A program made the translations under genes and the position numbers. Under the pieces are notes generated by a model. It ran no database searches, was not told the origin of the DNA, and saw nothing but the letters and a program-made list of their open reading frames with translations. Shown here one piece after another: positions 1 through 9,371 of a stretch of 64,000 bases of DNA. Source of the DNA: a bacterium (GTDB lineage Bacteria; Planctomycetota; UBA1135; UBA2386); contig JANSXC010000009.1 in the NCBI GenBank assembly GCA_024743115.1, positions 1 through 64,000 on the forward strand. Reading direction: 5' to 3'. Within the stretch, counting starts at the first letter, position 1, and each line of letters begins with the position of its first letter.

Positions 1-353
1 AAGCGCTCTGACTGCAGCCTCTGCGACGCCCTGTGTCTGTTCCCACTCAATCGATCAGTTCTGCGGGCATCCTGCACCGCAAAGACATAGCGCGCTCGCG
101 GAGCACGCGGAACGCGCCGCAGAAGTAGCGCGTGAACCACCGCGGGGATCGGCCACGCGATAGGGGGTGCGCACGAACACAATCGCCCGCGGCGTGCCGA
201 ACTTGCGCGGGGTGTAGAGCTCCGTGTAGAGCTCGACGCCGTCACGCATCGGGATCATGACCGCCCGCTCGTCGTAGTCGTCGGGGGTCAGCGATTGAGA
301 CAGGAGTGTCGAAGACAGCAGGGCCCCCACAGCCAACGGGCGAGGGAGCGCAT
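1..353 (-). pseudogene. CocE/NonD-family hydrolase remnant, 5' part with several frameshifts
   Basis: An ATG at 353 opens a signal peptide (MRSLARWLWG) that continues only after a shift at a C5 run (324-328, plus strand) into LLSSTLLSQSLTPDDYDERA and MRDGVELYTELYTP, typical of the N-terminus of CocE-type alpha/beta hydrolases (X-Pro dipeptidyl-peptidase S15 fold). After RTPYRV the reading frame changes again (WFTRYFCGAF in another frame, then YVFAVQDAR in the third). The catalytic serine region would lie beyond the window. Each break seen is repaired by adding one base, mostly in or beside short homopolymers. That fits either a decayed gene or base-calling errors near a contig end; I cannot tell which. 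Confidence 0.6.
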
Positions 354-481
354 TCCGCCAGTGTCGGCAGAGCCTGAGCGGCTGCCAAGCGTGAGGTCAC
401 GCTCGCCGATCGGCTGGCCCGACACTCGCCGGATTTCTCGACCCCGATTTCTCGACCCCTTTGGCGCGGCCCACCCCATCC

Positions 482-1075
482 ATGGGCATGATCCATGCCG
501 TAGTGGACCGCAAGCGGGAATCGCCGGAAGCGCCCGCGGCCGCCGCCGTGCCGGGCGCGGACTCGGCCGCGGAGCAGCTCATTCGCCGTCACTGGGCCAG
601 CACCCGGCGCTACCTCCGCGTCCTCGGCGCGGACGCGGCGCTCGCCGACGACCTCGCGCAGGACACGTTCGTGTTGGCGCTGCAGAAAGGCATCGTCGAC
701 CGCGGTGCGGCAACGGCAGCCTGGCTGCGCCGCACGGGCCGGTTCATTTTGCTCGATCATTCCCGTCGGCTTCGGCCCGCCCAGCTCGATGTGGCCGAAG
801 AGGTCTGGCGAGACGAAGACGGGGACGCGACCACCGCGGAACGCCAGGGCGCCCTACGTGACTGCCTGCCACTTCTCACGAGCCGTGGCCAGGCAGCCGT
901 CCGACTGGCCTACGGCGAGCGCCGATCGTGGCGTGAGATCGGCGAGGCGCTCGACATGAAGGTCGCAGGCGTCAAGACGTTGCTCCGCCGCTGCCGCGCC
1001 ACCTTGGCCGACTGCATTCGCCGCACGCTGCAGCTCGATCCCGCCCGGACCACGGAGGCTACCGATGACCGCTGA
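482..1075 (+). CDS. ECF RNA polymerase sigma factor
   Basis: 197-residue sigma-70 family protein of the ECF class. Region 2 is visible around residues 30-95 (STRRYLRVLGADAALADDLA, then QDTFVLALQ), and region 4 around residues 125-180 with a helix-turn-helix (SWREIGEALDMKVAGVKTLL). The ATG at 482 is chosen; an in-frame TTG at 461 and ATG at 488 are alternatives, and no Shine-Dalgarno site is clear. It overlaps the next gene by 11 nt, so the two are probably translated together. The partner is a single-pass membrane protein, which suggests an anti-sigma or sensor role for the partner. The family assignment is secure; its regulon is unknown. Confidence 0.88.
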   Translation: MGMIHAVVDRKRESPEAPAAAAVPGADSAAEQLIRRHWASTRRYLRVLGADAALADDLAQDTFVLALQKGIVDRGAATAAWLRRTGRFILLDHSRRLRPAQLDVAEEVWRDEDGDATTAERQGALRDCLPLLTSRGQAAVRLAYGERRSWREIGEALDMKVAGVKTLLRRCRATLADCIRRTLQLDPARTTEATDDR

Positions 1076-2714
1076 GCACTCGCACCCCGAGTTCACCGAT
1101 CGGGAACGAGCACGCGACCGCGCGTTGGAAGCGCTGCTCGAGCAAGAGTTCACCGACGAACCACCGATCGCTGCGATCCTTCGGCGAGCCCACCCCCCGG
1201 CCGCCGCGATGCCGCGGCGCCGGACCTCGTCCTGGCTCGCCGCCGCGCTCGCGCTCCTCGGTATCGGTGTCGCCATCGCGCTGGCGTGGCAACAACGGCG
1301 GGCCGAAGACGACCGCAACGCGGCCACCACGCCAGAGGGCCCGGTGCCGAGCCCCCTGCAGGATCCTGCGCAGGATCCGACGAACAGCGGCATCCTGCCA
1401 ACGGGCGACGTGCGCTGGCCCGTGAGAGCCCCCCGAATCGACGATGTCTTCGGCCTGCCCACGCTGCCCGACACAACGCGCCATCTCCATCTCGGCCTGC
1501 CGCTGCACTTCGCACGCGATCTGTCCCGCCTGGAATCACTGCAGCACCTCGACGTCGAACTCGCTCCGCGAATGGTCGCCGGTCTGGTGCGCGCGGGGAC
1601 GGAGCCGCGCATCGCAGGCCGGCTCGACACACTGGCCACCACACCGAACCTGCGCAGCCTCGCGCTCGCGGGACTCGCCGTGACCCCGGCGGATCTCGCC
1701 GCGTTGCAACACCTCAAAAAGCTGGAGAGCCTGAGCGTCGGTTCGTTCTGGCGGCCCGATGACAAGACCGCCGCGTTCCGACCGCTCGACCGCGAGTTAG
1801 GCGCGGCGATCGCGAAGTGGAATCCGGCACCGGCGCTGAGCATCAACACCATGCCGGTAACGGCCGCGGGCCTCACCGCTCTCGCACGCTCGCGACTGCG
1901 AGCGCTGACGATCGACGGGGTTTCTGACACGCAGGCATCGGACCTGTTGCCGCTCGGTGAGTTCGCTTCTCTGCGACACCTCACGCTGCGCTGGATTCAC
2001 AGCGACACCGCCGCCGAACCGGCGCAGCGGCCACTGGCCAACTTCGGCTCGGCGGCGCTATCCGTCGACGTGATGCGACGCATCGCCAAACTGCCGAACC
2101 TCGACACTCTCGTCCTCGATGGCTGCTTCCTCGATCGCGACCTCGTCGCCGCATTGCCGCGCGGCCTCGAACGTCTCGACCTCAGCCGCTGCTTCGGAGT
2201 CGACGACCGACTCGCCGCTGTGATCAGCGAGATGCCGAGGATGCGCGACCTCGGCTTGCCGCTGCAAGCCGAGAACGGCAAGGCGCTCGCCTCGATGTGG
2301 CTGCCGCCGCTGCCCGACGAAATCGCGCAGCAGCGCCTCTCTCCGGCGGCGGCGTTCGAGATCCTCGGGGATCGGTCCTGGCCGGTGCTGCGCCTGCACG
2401 GTCGACTCACCGAGAAGCTCGCGGCTGCGGTCTCGTCCCAGGCCGGACTCCGCGATCTCACGATCACGCCGACGGCCCACAGCGAGTCTCTCGCTTTCGT
2501 CGAACACCTGCCGCGACTCGTGCAGGTGACGCTGCTGCAGTCCGAGGTCTCGGGCGCGCTGCTCGAACCACTCAATCGCTCCGCATCACTGCGGTCGGTG
2601 ATCCTTCACGACTGCGTCGTCGCGATGCCGCCGAGTCACCCTGGTGAGCAGGATGAGGTCCTGCGCGACGGCATCACCGTGCGCTGGTCCTGCCGTAGCA
2701 GCATGCGTCACTGA
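1065..2714 (+). CDS. Membrane-anchored leucine-rich-repeat protein, putative anti-sigma/sensor partner
   Basis: 549 residues. A charged cytoplasmic N-terminus (about residues 1-55, with an RERARDRALEALLEQEF helix) is followed by one membrane helix (about 56-76, SSWLAAALALLGIGVAIALA). A long extracytoplasmic part then carries leucine-rich repeats (for example LRSLALAGLAVTPADLAAL and KLESLSVG, and further repeats near residues 340-380 and 450-530). The gene starts inside the end of the sigma gene. The topology, cytoplasmic tail then helix then ligand-binding-type repeats, is what one expects of a membrane anti-sigma factor, but no known anti-sigma domain or zinc motif is visible, so that role is inferred from context. 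It is a two-gene equivalent of the fused sigma-sensor proteins elsewhere in the window. Confidence 0.72.
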   Translation: MTAEHSHPEFTDRERARDRALEALLEQEFTDEPPIAAILRRAHPPAAAMPRRRTSSWLAAALALLGIGVAIALAWQQRRAEDDRNAATTPEGPVPSPLQDPAQDPTNSGILPTGDVRWPVRAPRIDDVFGLPTLPDTTRHLHLGLPLHFARDLSRLESLQHLDVELAPRMVAGLVRAGTEPRIAGRLDTLATTPNLRSLALAGLAVTPADLAALQHLKKLESLSVGSFWRPDDKTAAFRPLDRELGAAIAKWNPAPALSINTMPVTAAGLTALARSRLRALTIDGVSDTQASDLLPLGEFASLRHLTLRWIHSDTAAEPAQRPLANFGSAALSVDVMRRIAKLPNLDTLVLDGCFLDRDLVAALPRGLERLDLSRCFGVDDRLAAVISEMPRMRDLGLPLQAENGKALASMWLPPLPDEIAQQRLSPAAAFEILGDRSWPVLRLHGRLTEKLAAAVSSQAGLRDLTITPTAHSESLAFVEHLPRLVQVTLLQSEVSGALLEPLNRSASLRSVILHDCVVAMPPSHPGEQDEVLRDGITVRWSCRSSMRH

Positions 2715-2715
2715 A

Positions 2716-2733
2716 CGGCGCGGCCGAGCGCCG
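2716..2733. terminator. GC hairpin between convergent genes
   Basis: Perfect 6-bp inverted repeat (CGGCGC, 6-nt loop, GCGCCG) in the 21-nt gap between two convergent genes. No T-run follows on either strand, so it would be a non-canonical, possibly bidirectional, terminator. Confidence 0.4.
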
Positions 2734-2735
2734 GC

Positions 2736-3200
2736 TCAGTGCTGCCAGAGTCCGTGCTCGATGCCGCCGAGAATGTAGATGGCGAACTTGCCGTGGCCGG
2801 GCATCTCCATGGGCGGGATCGCAACCTGAGCGCCGGCCGCCTCGGCCGCCTTGACCGCGGCAGCGATGTCTTCGACGAGCAGATACGGCCGCACGACCGG
2901 CGCCTCGTCGGAACGCATCGGCGCGCGCACCCCCATGCGACCGCCGCTCCTCAGCTCGGCGATGCGCGCGTTGCCGAATCCGGGATCCGGCTCACCGAAG
3001 TTCACCCCATGCACCTGACCGAGCGACTCGCAGGTCGCATTGACATCGGGGGTCACGATTTCGAGATACTGAATGAGCATGGCTTCGGACTGGGGCGACG
3101 GTGAGTTCCCCATCGGGGTCATGGAGTTGCAAGCGCCGAGAGTCAGCGCCAGGAACGACAAGAAGAGCGCGAGAGCGGAGCGCGGCGTCCAGATCGTCAT
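2736..3200 (-). CDS. VOC (glyoxalase-fold) family lipoprotein
   Basis: 154 residues. The signal peptide ends in a lipobox (LGAC, Cys24), so the product should be an exported lipoprotein. The rest is a single vicinal-oxygen-chelate module: YLEIVTPDVNATCESL opens the first beta-alpha-beta unit and YLLVEDIAAAVKAAEAAGAQ the second, followed by PPMEMPGHGKFAIYILGG. Proteins of this type often bind a metal or small molecule, but the metal-ligand set cannot be assigned here. A lipid-anchored VOC protein is uncommon because most are cytosolic. It is divergent from the sigma-fusion gene that starts at 3285, with only about 84 nt between them, so the two may share a regulatory region. Confidence 0.78.
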   Translation of the reverse strand: MTIWTPRSALALFLSFLALTLGACNSMTPMGNSPSPQSEAMLIQYLEIVTPDVNATCESLGQVHGVNFGEPDPGFGNARIAELRSGGRMGVRAPMRSDEAPVVRPYLLVEDIAAAVKAAEAAGAQVAIPPMEMPGHGKFAIYILGGIEHGLWQH

Positions 3201-3284
3201 GAGGCGCCCTTCTCTACCGGATAAACTGCCCGAGTGCCGGTTTTCCCTTCGCGTTTCACCGCTGGCCGGGGCCCTACCCCGTGG

Positions 3285-6200
3285 ATGGATGCCGATCTAC
3301 ACGACGAGTTCGATGCCGAGCTGCGCGCGGACGTGCGTTGGCTGCGCGAACTCGCGGTCCGCCTGATCCGCGATCCGGCGCTCGCCGACGACGCCGTTCA
3401 GGAGGCCTGGCTCGCGGCCGACCGTTCGGGCCGGACCAACGGCCCGGAACGGCGTGGCGTGCTGTTCCGCGCGATGCGCCGCTTCGCGTGGCGCTGGCGG
3501 CGTGCCGAAGGCCGGCGCTCGCGGCATGAGGCTGCCGGTTCGCGCAGCTTCGACCTGCCGTCGACCGCCGAGCTCCTCAGTCGCGGCGAAGAACGGCAAA
3601 GACTGTGGCGCCGGCTCACGGAACTCGCCGAGCCGTACCGCACGACCCTGCTGCTGCGCTATCAGGAAGGTCTCGATACGCGGGCGATCGCCCGGCGCTT
3701 CGAGGCCCCCGAGGACACCGTGCGCCGCCGCATTCGCCGCGGGCTCGAGCTGCTCAGAGAGCGCTACCAGCAGGACGGAGACCAGCCGGGTCGCGGACTT
3801 TCCGCCCTCGCGCTGGTGGCGTGGCCCGTCGGCAATCCATCCACGACCGTCGCCAATGGCGACCTCACCGGCGACCCCGCCGGTGCGACCAACCTCGCGA
3901 CACCGGCCATGACGAGTGCGTCAACCGGCGCCGCGGTCCTGATCGGAGCGTGGATGATGAAGAAGTCCGTTGCCGTGGCCGCGATCGTGATCGCGGCGAG
4001 TGTTCTCGGTGGTATCGCCTGGCACGCCAATCAGTCGCCGGAGCCGCCACCCGAGGAGCACGCCGCGTCGCGGGTGGGTGCCGCGAACGGCGCCGTGGTC
4101 GCCGCCGCGGATGGCAAGCCGCAGAACCTCGAACGCACGGCCGCCGAACCTTCGGCGCCGACCGCGACCGAACCCGCGAACGCGGTCCAGGGCTGCCGCG
4201 TCACGGGACTCGTCATCGATGGCAAGGGACACCCGTTCCAAGGCGCCACCGTGCAGCTGCTCGGCGGCCCCGATCACTGGTCTGCCAGCCCGACCTGGAC
4301 CCGCGAGACCCGAACCGGGATGGACGGCTCGTTCGAGTTGCTGTCGAACGGCCTGCAGAGGGACGAGCCCGTGCGCCTCGTAGTCTCCGCCTCGCCGCTG
4401 CACGTTCGCCTCGAACGCAGTTTCGGCGGAGAAGCCGATGCGGACTTCGGCGCCCTCGCAGTCGCGCACATCGACGTCGGACAACTGCGGCTCACGGCCG
4501 CCGGCATGCTCGCGGGGCGGGTCCTCGCCGAGGACGGTACGCCGATCGAAGGCGCATGGATCGACGCAGCGAACGGCCGCGAGTTCACGCGGTCGCTGCC
4601 AAACGGTCACTTCGAACTCCCCCGTCTGTGGACCAAGCGCAAGAAGTTCACGATCAAGGCGGCGGGCTATCTGGTGCAGCGCCACGAAGTCAAACTGACG
4701 GCGGGAGCGATCACCCGACTGGGCGACGTGACTCTCACGACCGCCCCCCGCGTCACGGGCATCGTCACCGATCTCACCGGGCGACCGCTGCCCGGCGCGC
4801 GGGTCTCGACGCGCGGCTTCACCCGCGGCTGGGTGTTCGACACGGCGCCGGACGCGACGTTCGACGTGCCGCTCCCCGAGGATGAGCCGGGCAAGGTGAT
4901 CGCCCGTGCCGACGGCTTCGTGCAGTCCGACGGCACCCGCGTCGTGCCCGGCCAACGCGAAGTCCGGATCGCGCTCGCGCCGCGGGCCCCGCGCGGTCGC
5001 TTCGCCGTCGTCGAGCGCGCCACGGGTGAGCCGGTCAAGCGCTTCGCGATCCGGATCCGCAAGAACACGGGTTCGGCGGCAGGCGACGACCGGCAGCCCC
5101 CGTCACGTTGGTACCAGCGGCAGTTCCACCACTTCAAGACCGGCCGCGCCCTCGGCACGTGTCGCGTCGGGTTCGATGAGGTCGAGGTCAACGCGCCCGG
5201 CTTTCGCCCCGCGATCGCTGAAGTCGCGGCCGCGGCGTTCGAAGCGACCGGTCAGCGCATCGCGCTCGACCGCGCTCCGCGGCTCCGCGGCCGCATCGTC
5301 GACGCCGCCGGCAACGGCGTCCCCGAACTTCCGCTGCGACTGTTGTTCGGTGGACTCGGCCGCGTCACGGATCACGCAACCGGCGAGGCGCCGGATCTGC
5401 CGCGGGATTCACAGCTCGGACGCATGCTGCGAAAGCAGGGCGGCTACTCGATGTTCGACATGTTGAATCTCGAGGACCCCGACGAGAACCCGCTCCCGCC
5501 CGTCGTGCTGGCGCGCTTCGGCGGCCTGCGCGAACACAAGACCTACACCGACGAGCACGGGCGCTTCCACTTCGAGGTATCGATCGGTGTCGGACGAGTC
5601 GTCGCGAACTCGCCGGACGGTCACGTCTTGACGAACGATCACTTCGTGTTCGCGACCGAGGCGGAGCTGCAGCTCGGCGAGATCGCTCTGGTCGAACCCG
5701 CGAGTCTGCGCGGCAAGCTGCTGCCCAACCTGCCCGTCGACCTCACCGGCACGCTGGTCGAATTGCAGAGCAGCCCCGGACGGCGCGCCCGGGTCGGCCG
5801 CGACGGTTCGTTCCAGTTCGAAGACCTCGCCCCCGGCGAGCACTGGTTCCGCGTCCAGGTCAGTGACCGTATCGCCGCCCCCGAGCTGCTCGGCCGGTCG
5901 TGGTATCTGCGTCTGGCCCCAGGCCAGCGGCGCGACATCGAGATCGAGCTGCCGGTGCAGGCCTCCTGCCGGCTCACGGCGACGCTGCACGTCAACGGTC
6001 AGCCGGCGACCGACGCCGAGATCTCGTTCTGGCGCGAAGGCGTGCGCCAGCGGGCGGGCGAGATCGAGATCGGCGAGAGCGGCGCCGGAGTCGGAACCGT
6101 GCAGGCCAACGTGGCGGTGCGCGCCCGGATCCGTGTCGCCGACACGATGCTGCCCCAGACCGAGGCGTTCGTCCTCCCGAGCGGCGAGTTCGAACGCAAG

Positions 6201-6527
6201 TTCGAGCTGCAGACCGCGGCGCTCACGGTCCGGCTACCCGAGACGTTCGAACTGCCGGAGGACGGCAACTTCCGCCTTCGGTTCTACGGCCCCGCGGGCG
6301 GCGCAGGTGGGCCGCTGCAGCTGCGCATCAGCGGGTCGAATCGCATTCTCGGCTCGCAGACCACGCGGGACCTGCGCATCGTGTTCCCGCACGTGCCGGC
6401 TCACGCGACGCGGTTCGACCTCGCGGTTCAATCCGGCGGCCCCTACTCGGAGTCGCCCTGGCGCACGATCGGCAACTTCGAACAGGCACTGGTCGGGGGC
6501 GAGAGCGCGACCGTCACGCTCCGTTGA
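3285..6527 (+). CDS. ECF sigma factor fused to a membrane helix and carboxypeptidase-regulatory-like repeats
   Basis: 1080 residues from the ATG at 3285 (an in-frame GTG at 3234 would add 17). Residues about 5-175 are an ECF sigma factor: region 2 (LIRDPALADDAVQEAWLAAD) and region 4 (TRAIARRFEAPEDTVRRRIR). A linker leads to MMKK (residues 224-227) and one membrane helix (about 228-246). The remaining ~830 residues hold repeated Ig-like modules of the carboxypeptidase-regulatory type, such as VTGLVIDGKGHPFQGATVQL, VTGIVTDLTGRPLPGARV and LRGRIVDAAGNGVPELPLRL. The predicted topology puts the sigma domain in the cytoplasm and the repeats outside, so this could be a one-protein signal-to-transcription device. 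The 3' end overlaps the opposite-strand SGNH gene by 14 nt. Confidence 0.85.
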   Translation: MDADLHDEFDAELRADVRWLRELAVRLIRDPALADDAVQEAWLAADRSGRTNGPERRGVLFRAMRRFAWRWRRAEGRRSRHEAAGSRSFDLPSTAELLSRGEERQRLWRRLTELAEPYRTTLLLRYQEGLDTRAIARRFEAPEDTVRRRIRRGLELLRERYQQDGDQPGRGLSALALVAWPVGNPSTTVANGDLTGDPAGATNLATPAMTSASTGAAVLIGAWMMKKSVAVAAIVIAASVLGGIAWHANQSPEPPPEEHAASRVGAANGAVVAAADGKPQNLERTAAEPSAPTATEPANAVQGCRVTGLVIDGKGHPFQGATVQLLGGPDHWSASPTWTRETRTGMDGSFELLSNGLQRDEPVRLVVSASPLHVRLERSFGGEADADFGALAVAHIDVGQLRLTAAGMLAGRVLAEDGTPIEGAWIDAANGREFTRSLPNGHFELPRLWTKRKKFTIKAAGYLVQRHEVKLTAGAITRLGDVTLTTAPRVTGIVTDLTGRPLPGARVSTRGFTRGWVFDTAPDATFDVPLPEDEPGKVIARADGFVQSDGTRVVPGQREVRIALAPRAPRGRFAVVERATGEPVKRFAIRIRKNTGSAAGDDRQPPSRWYQRQFHHFKTGRALGTCRVGFDEVEVNAPGFRPAIAEVAAAAFEATGQRIALDRAPRLRGRIVDAAGNGVPELPLRLLFGGLGRVTDHATGEAPDLPRDSQLGRMLRKQGGYSMFDMLNLEDPDENPLPPVVLARFGGLREHKTYTDEHGRFHFEVSIGVGRVVANSPDGHVLTNDHFVFATEAELQLGEIALVEPASLRGKLLPNLPVDLTGTLVELQSSPGRRARVGRDGSFQFEDLAPGEHWFRVQVSDRIAAPELLGRSWYLRLAPGQRRDIEIELPVQASCRLTATLHVNGQPATDAEISFWREGVRQRAGEIEIGESGAGVGTVQANVAVRARIRVADTMLPQTEAFVLPSGEFERKFELQTAALTVRLPETFELPEDGNFRLRFYGPAGGAGGPLQLRISGSNRILGSQTTRDLRIVFPHVPAHATRFDLAVQSGGPYSESPWRTIGNFEQALVGGESATVTLR

Positions 6528-7725
6528 CCGCGAAGTGCACGATGCGGCAGGCGTGACCGCGACTCTTGTCGTTCTGCTGCTCGATGATCCGCAGCTCGAG
6601 TTCATGTTCTTGCCGCGCACCGCGCTCGAGGTCGGCGGCAAGAACGTAGAGCCAGGGCAGGTGCAGCCCCCGACTCCAGCGGGTGAACAGATCCTGTCGC
6701 CGCCACGCGCCGCCGTCGATGCGGTACTCGATCACACCGGCGTCGGGCCCGGCCGCGACGAACACTCCGACCGCCGAACCGTGGAACGGAAGGCGCAGAC
6801 TGGCACCGGGCCGCGTGCCGACGAGCATCGGCACGTCGACGAACCCCGGCCGCGTACCGCCGCCGACCTCGTTCTGCCAGCGGTCGACGAGCTCGAACCC
6901 GTCCGCCTCGGCCACCGCGCTCGGCGGCAGCAGACGACCGCGGTCGTAGCAGAACGGGTCGAGGGGCGGCGGCAACAGGGCAGACTCACGCGGTGACGGG
7001 GAACGCCCTTCGGGCCACGCCGCTGCCAGCATCCGCTGCATCGCTCGCGCATACAGCGCCTGGCCGAACGGCGAAGGATGCAGGTTCTTGAAATCGTCGC
7101 GCCACGTGAACTCGCCGCGACCGATGCGCTCGGCGACCTCGAGCGCGAGGTTCAGCGACGGCAGACCGTAGTGGTTCGCGACGCGTTCGTGATTCCGGAT
7201 CACCGCTGGGACCTGACCACGGTCGTAGCGCGCGATCTTGCCCGGGTCGACGAAGTGCATGAGCACGATGTCGATCGCCGGATTGTGCGCGCGCGCGCGC
7301 CGCACGATGCCCTCCATCGCCCGCACCTGCTCGACGTTGCTGCGGCCGTTGGTCGAATCGTTGACTGCAGCCTCTTCGAACAACAGATCGACCTTGCCCA
7401 GCGCGAACACATCGCGCGCGATCCGAAACGCACCGGGCGTGGATCCGGTCGACGGGATGCCCGCGGCGACAAACTCGAACTCCGTCGCCGGGAACCGGGA
7501 GCGCAGCCAGTCGCAGAGCTGATCACGCCAGCCGGGGTTGTAGGTGATCGAACCGCCAAGGAACGCGACGCGCCCCTTGCCAGTCTGTTCGAACACGGCG
7601 CGCGATCGCTCCAGGCCGTCGCGCAGTTCGAAGAAGTTTTGGCGATCACCGGACTGCACGATCGCCTGGCAGGCAATCAGAAGCAGCGAGATCGACGCCA
7701 AGAGGAAGGAGCGCGCGCGAACCAT
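6514..7725 (-). CDS. SGNH/GDSL-family hydrolase, lipoprotein
   Basis: 403 residues from the ATG at 7725; an ATG at 7740 is an alternative. The N-terminus MVRARSFLLASISLLLIAC ends in a lipobox (Cys19). The SGNH blocks are in order: FLGGSITYN (nucleophile Ser), AAGIPSTGS (Gly block), EEAAVNDSTNG (Asn block) and KNLHPSPFGQALYA (catalytic Asp/His block, DxxH-like). The last ~130 residues form a second beta-rich domain (ELVDRWQNEVGGGTRPGF onwards). Family members remove acyl or acetyl groups from polysaccharides or lipids; the substrate here is unknown. The product is probably attached to a membrane facing the periplasm or outside. Confidence 0.85.
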   Translation of the reverse strand: MVRARSFLLASISLLLIACQAIVQSGDRQNFFELRDGLERSRAVFEQTGKGRVAFLGGSITYNPGWRDQLCDWLRSRFPATEFEFVAAGIPSTGSTPGAFRIARDVFALGKVDLLFEEAAVNDSTNGRSNVEQVRAMEGIVRRARAHNPAIDIVLMHFVDPGKIARYDRGQVPAVIRNHERVANHYGLPSLNLALEVAERIGRGEFTWRDDFKNLHPSPFGQALYARAMQRMLAAAWPEGRSPSPRESALLPPPLDPFCYDRGRLLPPSAVAEADGFELVDRWQNEVGGGTRPGFVDVPMLVGTRPGASLRLPFHGSAVGVFVAAGPDAGVIEYRIDGGAWRRQDLFTRWSRGLHLPWLYVLAADLERGARQEHELELRIIEQQNDKSRGHACRIVHFAVNGA

Positions 7726-7781
7726 GTCCGCAGCGAACATAGACACCCACGGCGACAATCCCCGCGGATTCGGGGAACCGA

Positions 7782-9371
7782 CTACTTGTCGACGTTCTCG
7801 GCGAGGATCTGCGTGCCCTGGAAGCGGCGGCTGAGGATCCACACGTCCTGCGGCGTGACCGTGTCCGACGAGTGGTAGTACTTCAGCAGGTTGTGGTAGA
7901 CCCAGACCTCGTCGCCGACCTTCTCGGCCGTGACGACGTGGAACTGGTCCCAGACGTAGTGATACGTCGTGATGCGCGCGCCCGTGACCGTGCCGCGCAC
8001 GTCGCCCTCGGTCTTCTCCTTGCGCTGCAGCTTCGACGTGACGACGAGCTTCTGGATCGGGTGCGTGCCGTACTTCTTCTTCGCGAGCGTCGTGGCGGCG
8101 ACCGCCTGGAGCTTCTTCAGCTCCTCGTCCGCCAGCTTCACGCCGCGCGGCATGCGCACTTCAGTCAGCGCCGACTTCGCGAGCTTGCGCAGCACACCGA
8201 TCGTGCCTTCGATCTCGTCGCGCTGCGCCTTGCGATCCGGCGCGTCCTCGGCCGCGAACGCGATGTCGAGCGCGGCGGCCTGATCGACCGCGTCCATACC
8301 CTTCTGCAGCGTCGCGACGTTGCGTTCGAGCGCGCCGTTGAGCAGCACGCGGTTCGTAATCGCGTTCTTGTCGTCGGGCGAGATCTCGCGCAACAGCTTG
8401 GCCACGCGCAACGAGTCCTTCACCGCGGTATCGCACTGGTAGCGCACCTGCTGCGCGAACTCACCGAGCTGCCGCGGGATGTCGTGCTGCACGCGGTGCA
8501 GCAGACTCTTCGCCTTGCGGCCGAGCTGGCTGTGCTGCGACGCCCGCTGCAGCACGGCGACGTCGGCGGGCACCTGCTTCAAAACCGCCTGGGTGCGCTC
8601 GGCCCAGCTCCGCAGCTTGTCGAGCTCGAACGGCCAGTGCATCGGCCCTGGCAGACTGTCCCGCATGTAGCGCGCGGCGATCGCGTCCATCTGCTGCTGC
8701 AGCCCCGCGGCACCGGCCTGATCGGCGGCGAACTCGGCCCGCCACTTCGCGAACAGTCCGTCGAACTCGTCGAGGCGCTGCTGCACCTTCTGCACGTTGG
8801 TGTCGCCCGCCGGGAACTCGGCGATCCGCCGCTTCAGCCCGCGCAGTTCCTTCTGCGTCGAACCGACCCGGAACGCGTCGCCCATGAACGACTTGTTGAG
8901 CATCTTCAGGTTACGGAAGCCGTTCTCGACCTCCTTGTGCAGCTGCTGCAGCTTCGCGAAGTCATCGCCCATGACGGGGCCGGCCTTTGCCGCGCCCGCC
9001 GGCTGCTTGCCGGCGACCGGTTGCGGAGTCGCATCCTTCTGGCCCTTCTCACCCTTCTGGCCCGACGACTTCACCTTCGCGGCCGCCCGCTCACGGATGG
9101 CCGCATCGGCCGCGGCCAGACGCTTCGCGGCGTCCTGCCAGTGTGTCGTGTTCTTCTTGTAGGCCGCCTTGAGGCGCTTGTTCGCCCACTTGAGATCCCT
9201 GAGCAGTCGATTCGCGGCGGTGACGTCACCGGCTGGCAGATCCGCGAGTCGACTCTCGACGGACTCGATCTTCTTCAGTGCCTGACGGACGAGCTGGTCC
9301 TGGGCAGAAAGCGCTGCCGCCGGCAACAGCAGCGCGGCGACGGCGGCGATTGGGATTCGGTTGGCTGGCAT
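7782..9371 (-). CDS. Secreted coiled-coil protein of unknown function
   Basis: 529 residues from ATG 9371, chosen because MPANRIPIAAVAALLLPAAA followed by LSAQ makes a good signal peptide; ATG 9389 would add six residues. The body is almost entirely charged alpha-helix with heptad-like spacing (for example LVRQALKKIESVESRLADL and QKELRGLKRRIAEF), split by a Lys/Gly/Pro/Ala-rich linker near residues 105-140. The last ~75 residues look different and beta-rich (KLVVTSKLQRKEKTEGDVRG, TTYHYVWDQFHVVTAEKVGD) and may be a small globular domain. No catalytic motif is recognised. It is divergent from the secreted gene at 9591, with 219 nt between them. Confidence 0.68.
   Translation of the reverse strand: MPANRIPIAAVAALLLPAAALSAQDQLVRQALKKIESVESRLADLPAGDVTAANRLLRDLKWANKRLKAAYKKNTTHWQDAAKRLAAADAAIRERAAAKVKSSGQKGEKGQKDATPQPVAGKQPAGAAKAGPVMGDDFAKLQQLHKEVENGFRNLKMLNKSFMGDAFRVGSTQKELRGLKRRIAEFPAGDTNVQKVQQRLDEFDGLFAKWRAEFAADQAGAAGLQQQMDAIAARYMRDSLPGPMHWPFELDKLRSWAERTQAVLKQVPADVAVLQRASQHSQLGRKAKSLLHRVQHDIPRQLGEFAQQVRYQCDTAVKDSLRVAKLLREISPDDKNAITNRVLLNGALERNVATLQKGMDAVDQAAALDIAFAAEDAPDRKAQRDEIEGTIGVLRKLAKSALTEVRMPRGVKLADEELKKLQAVAATTLAKKKYGTHPIQKLVVTSKLQRKEKTEGDVRGTVTGARITTYHYVWDQFHVVTAEKVGDEVWVYHNLLKYYHSSDTVTPQDVWILSRRFQGTQILAENVDK

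Noticed and set aside
854..1984. Minus-strand open frame across the sigma/LRR pair
   Set aside because: Ser/Arg-rich, no motif, opposite two well-supported genes.
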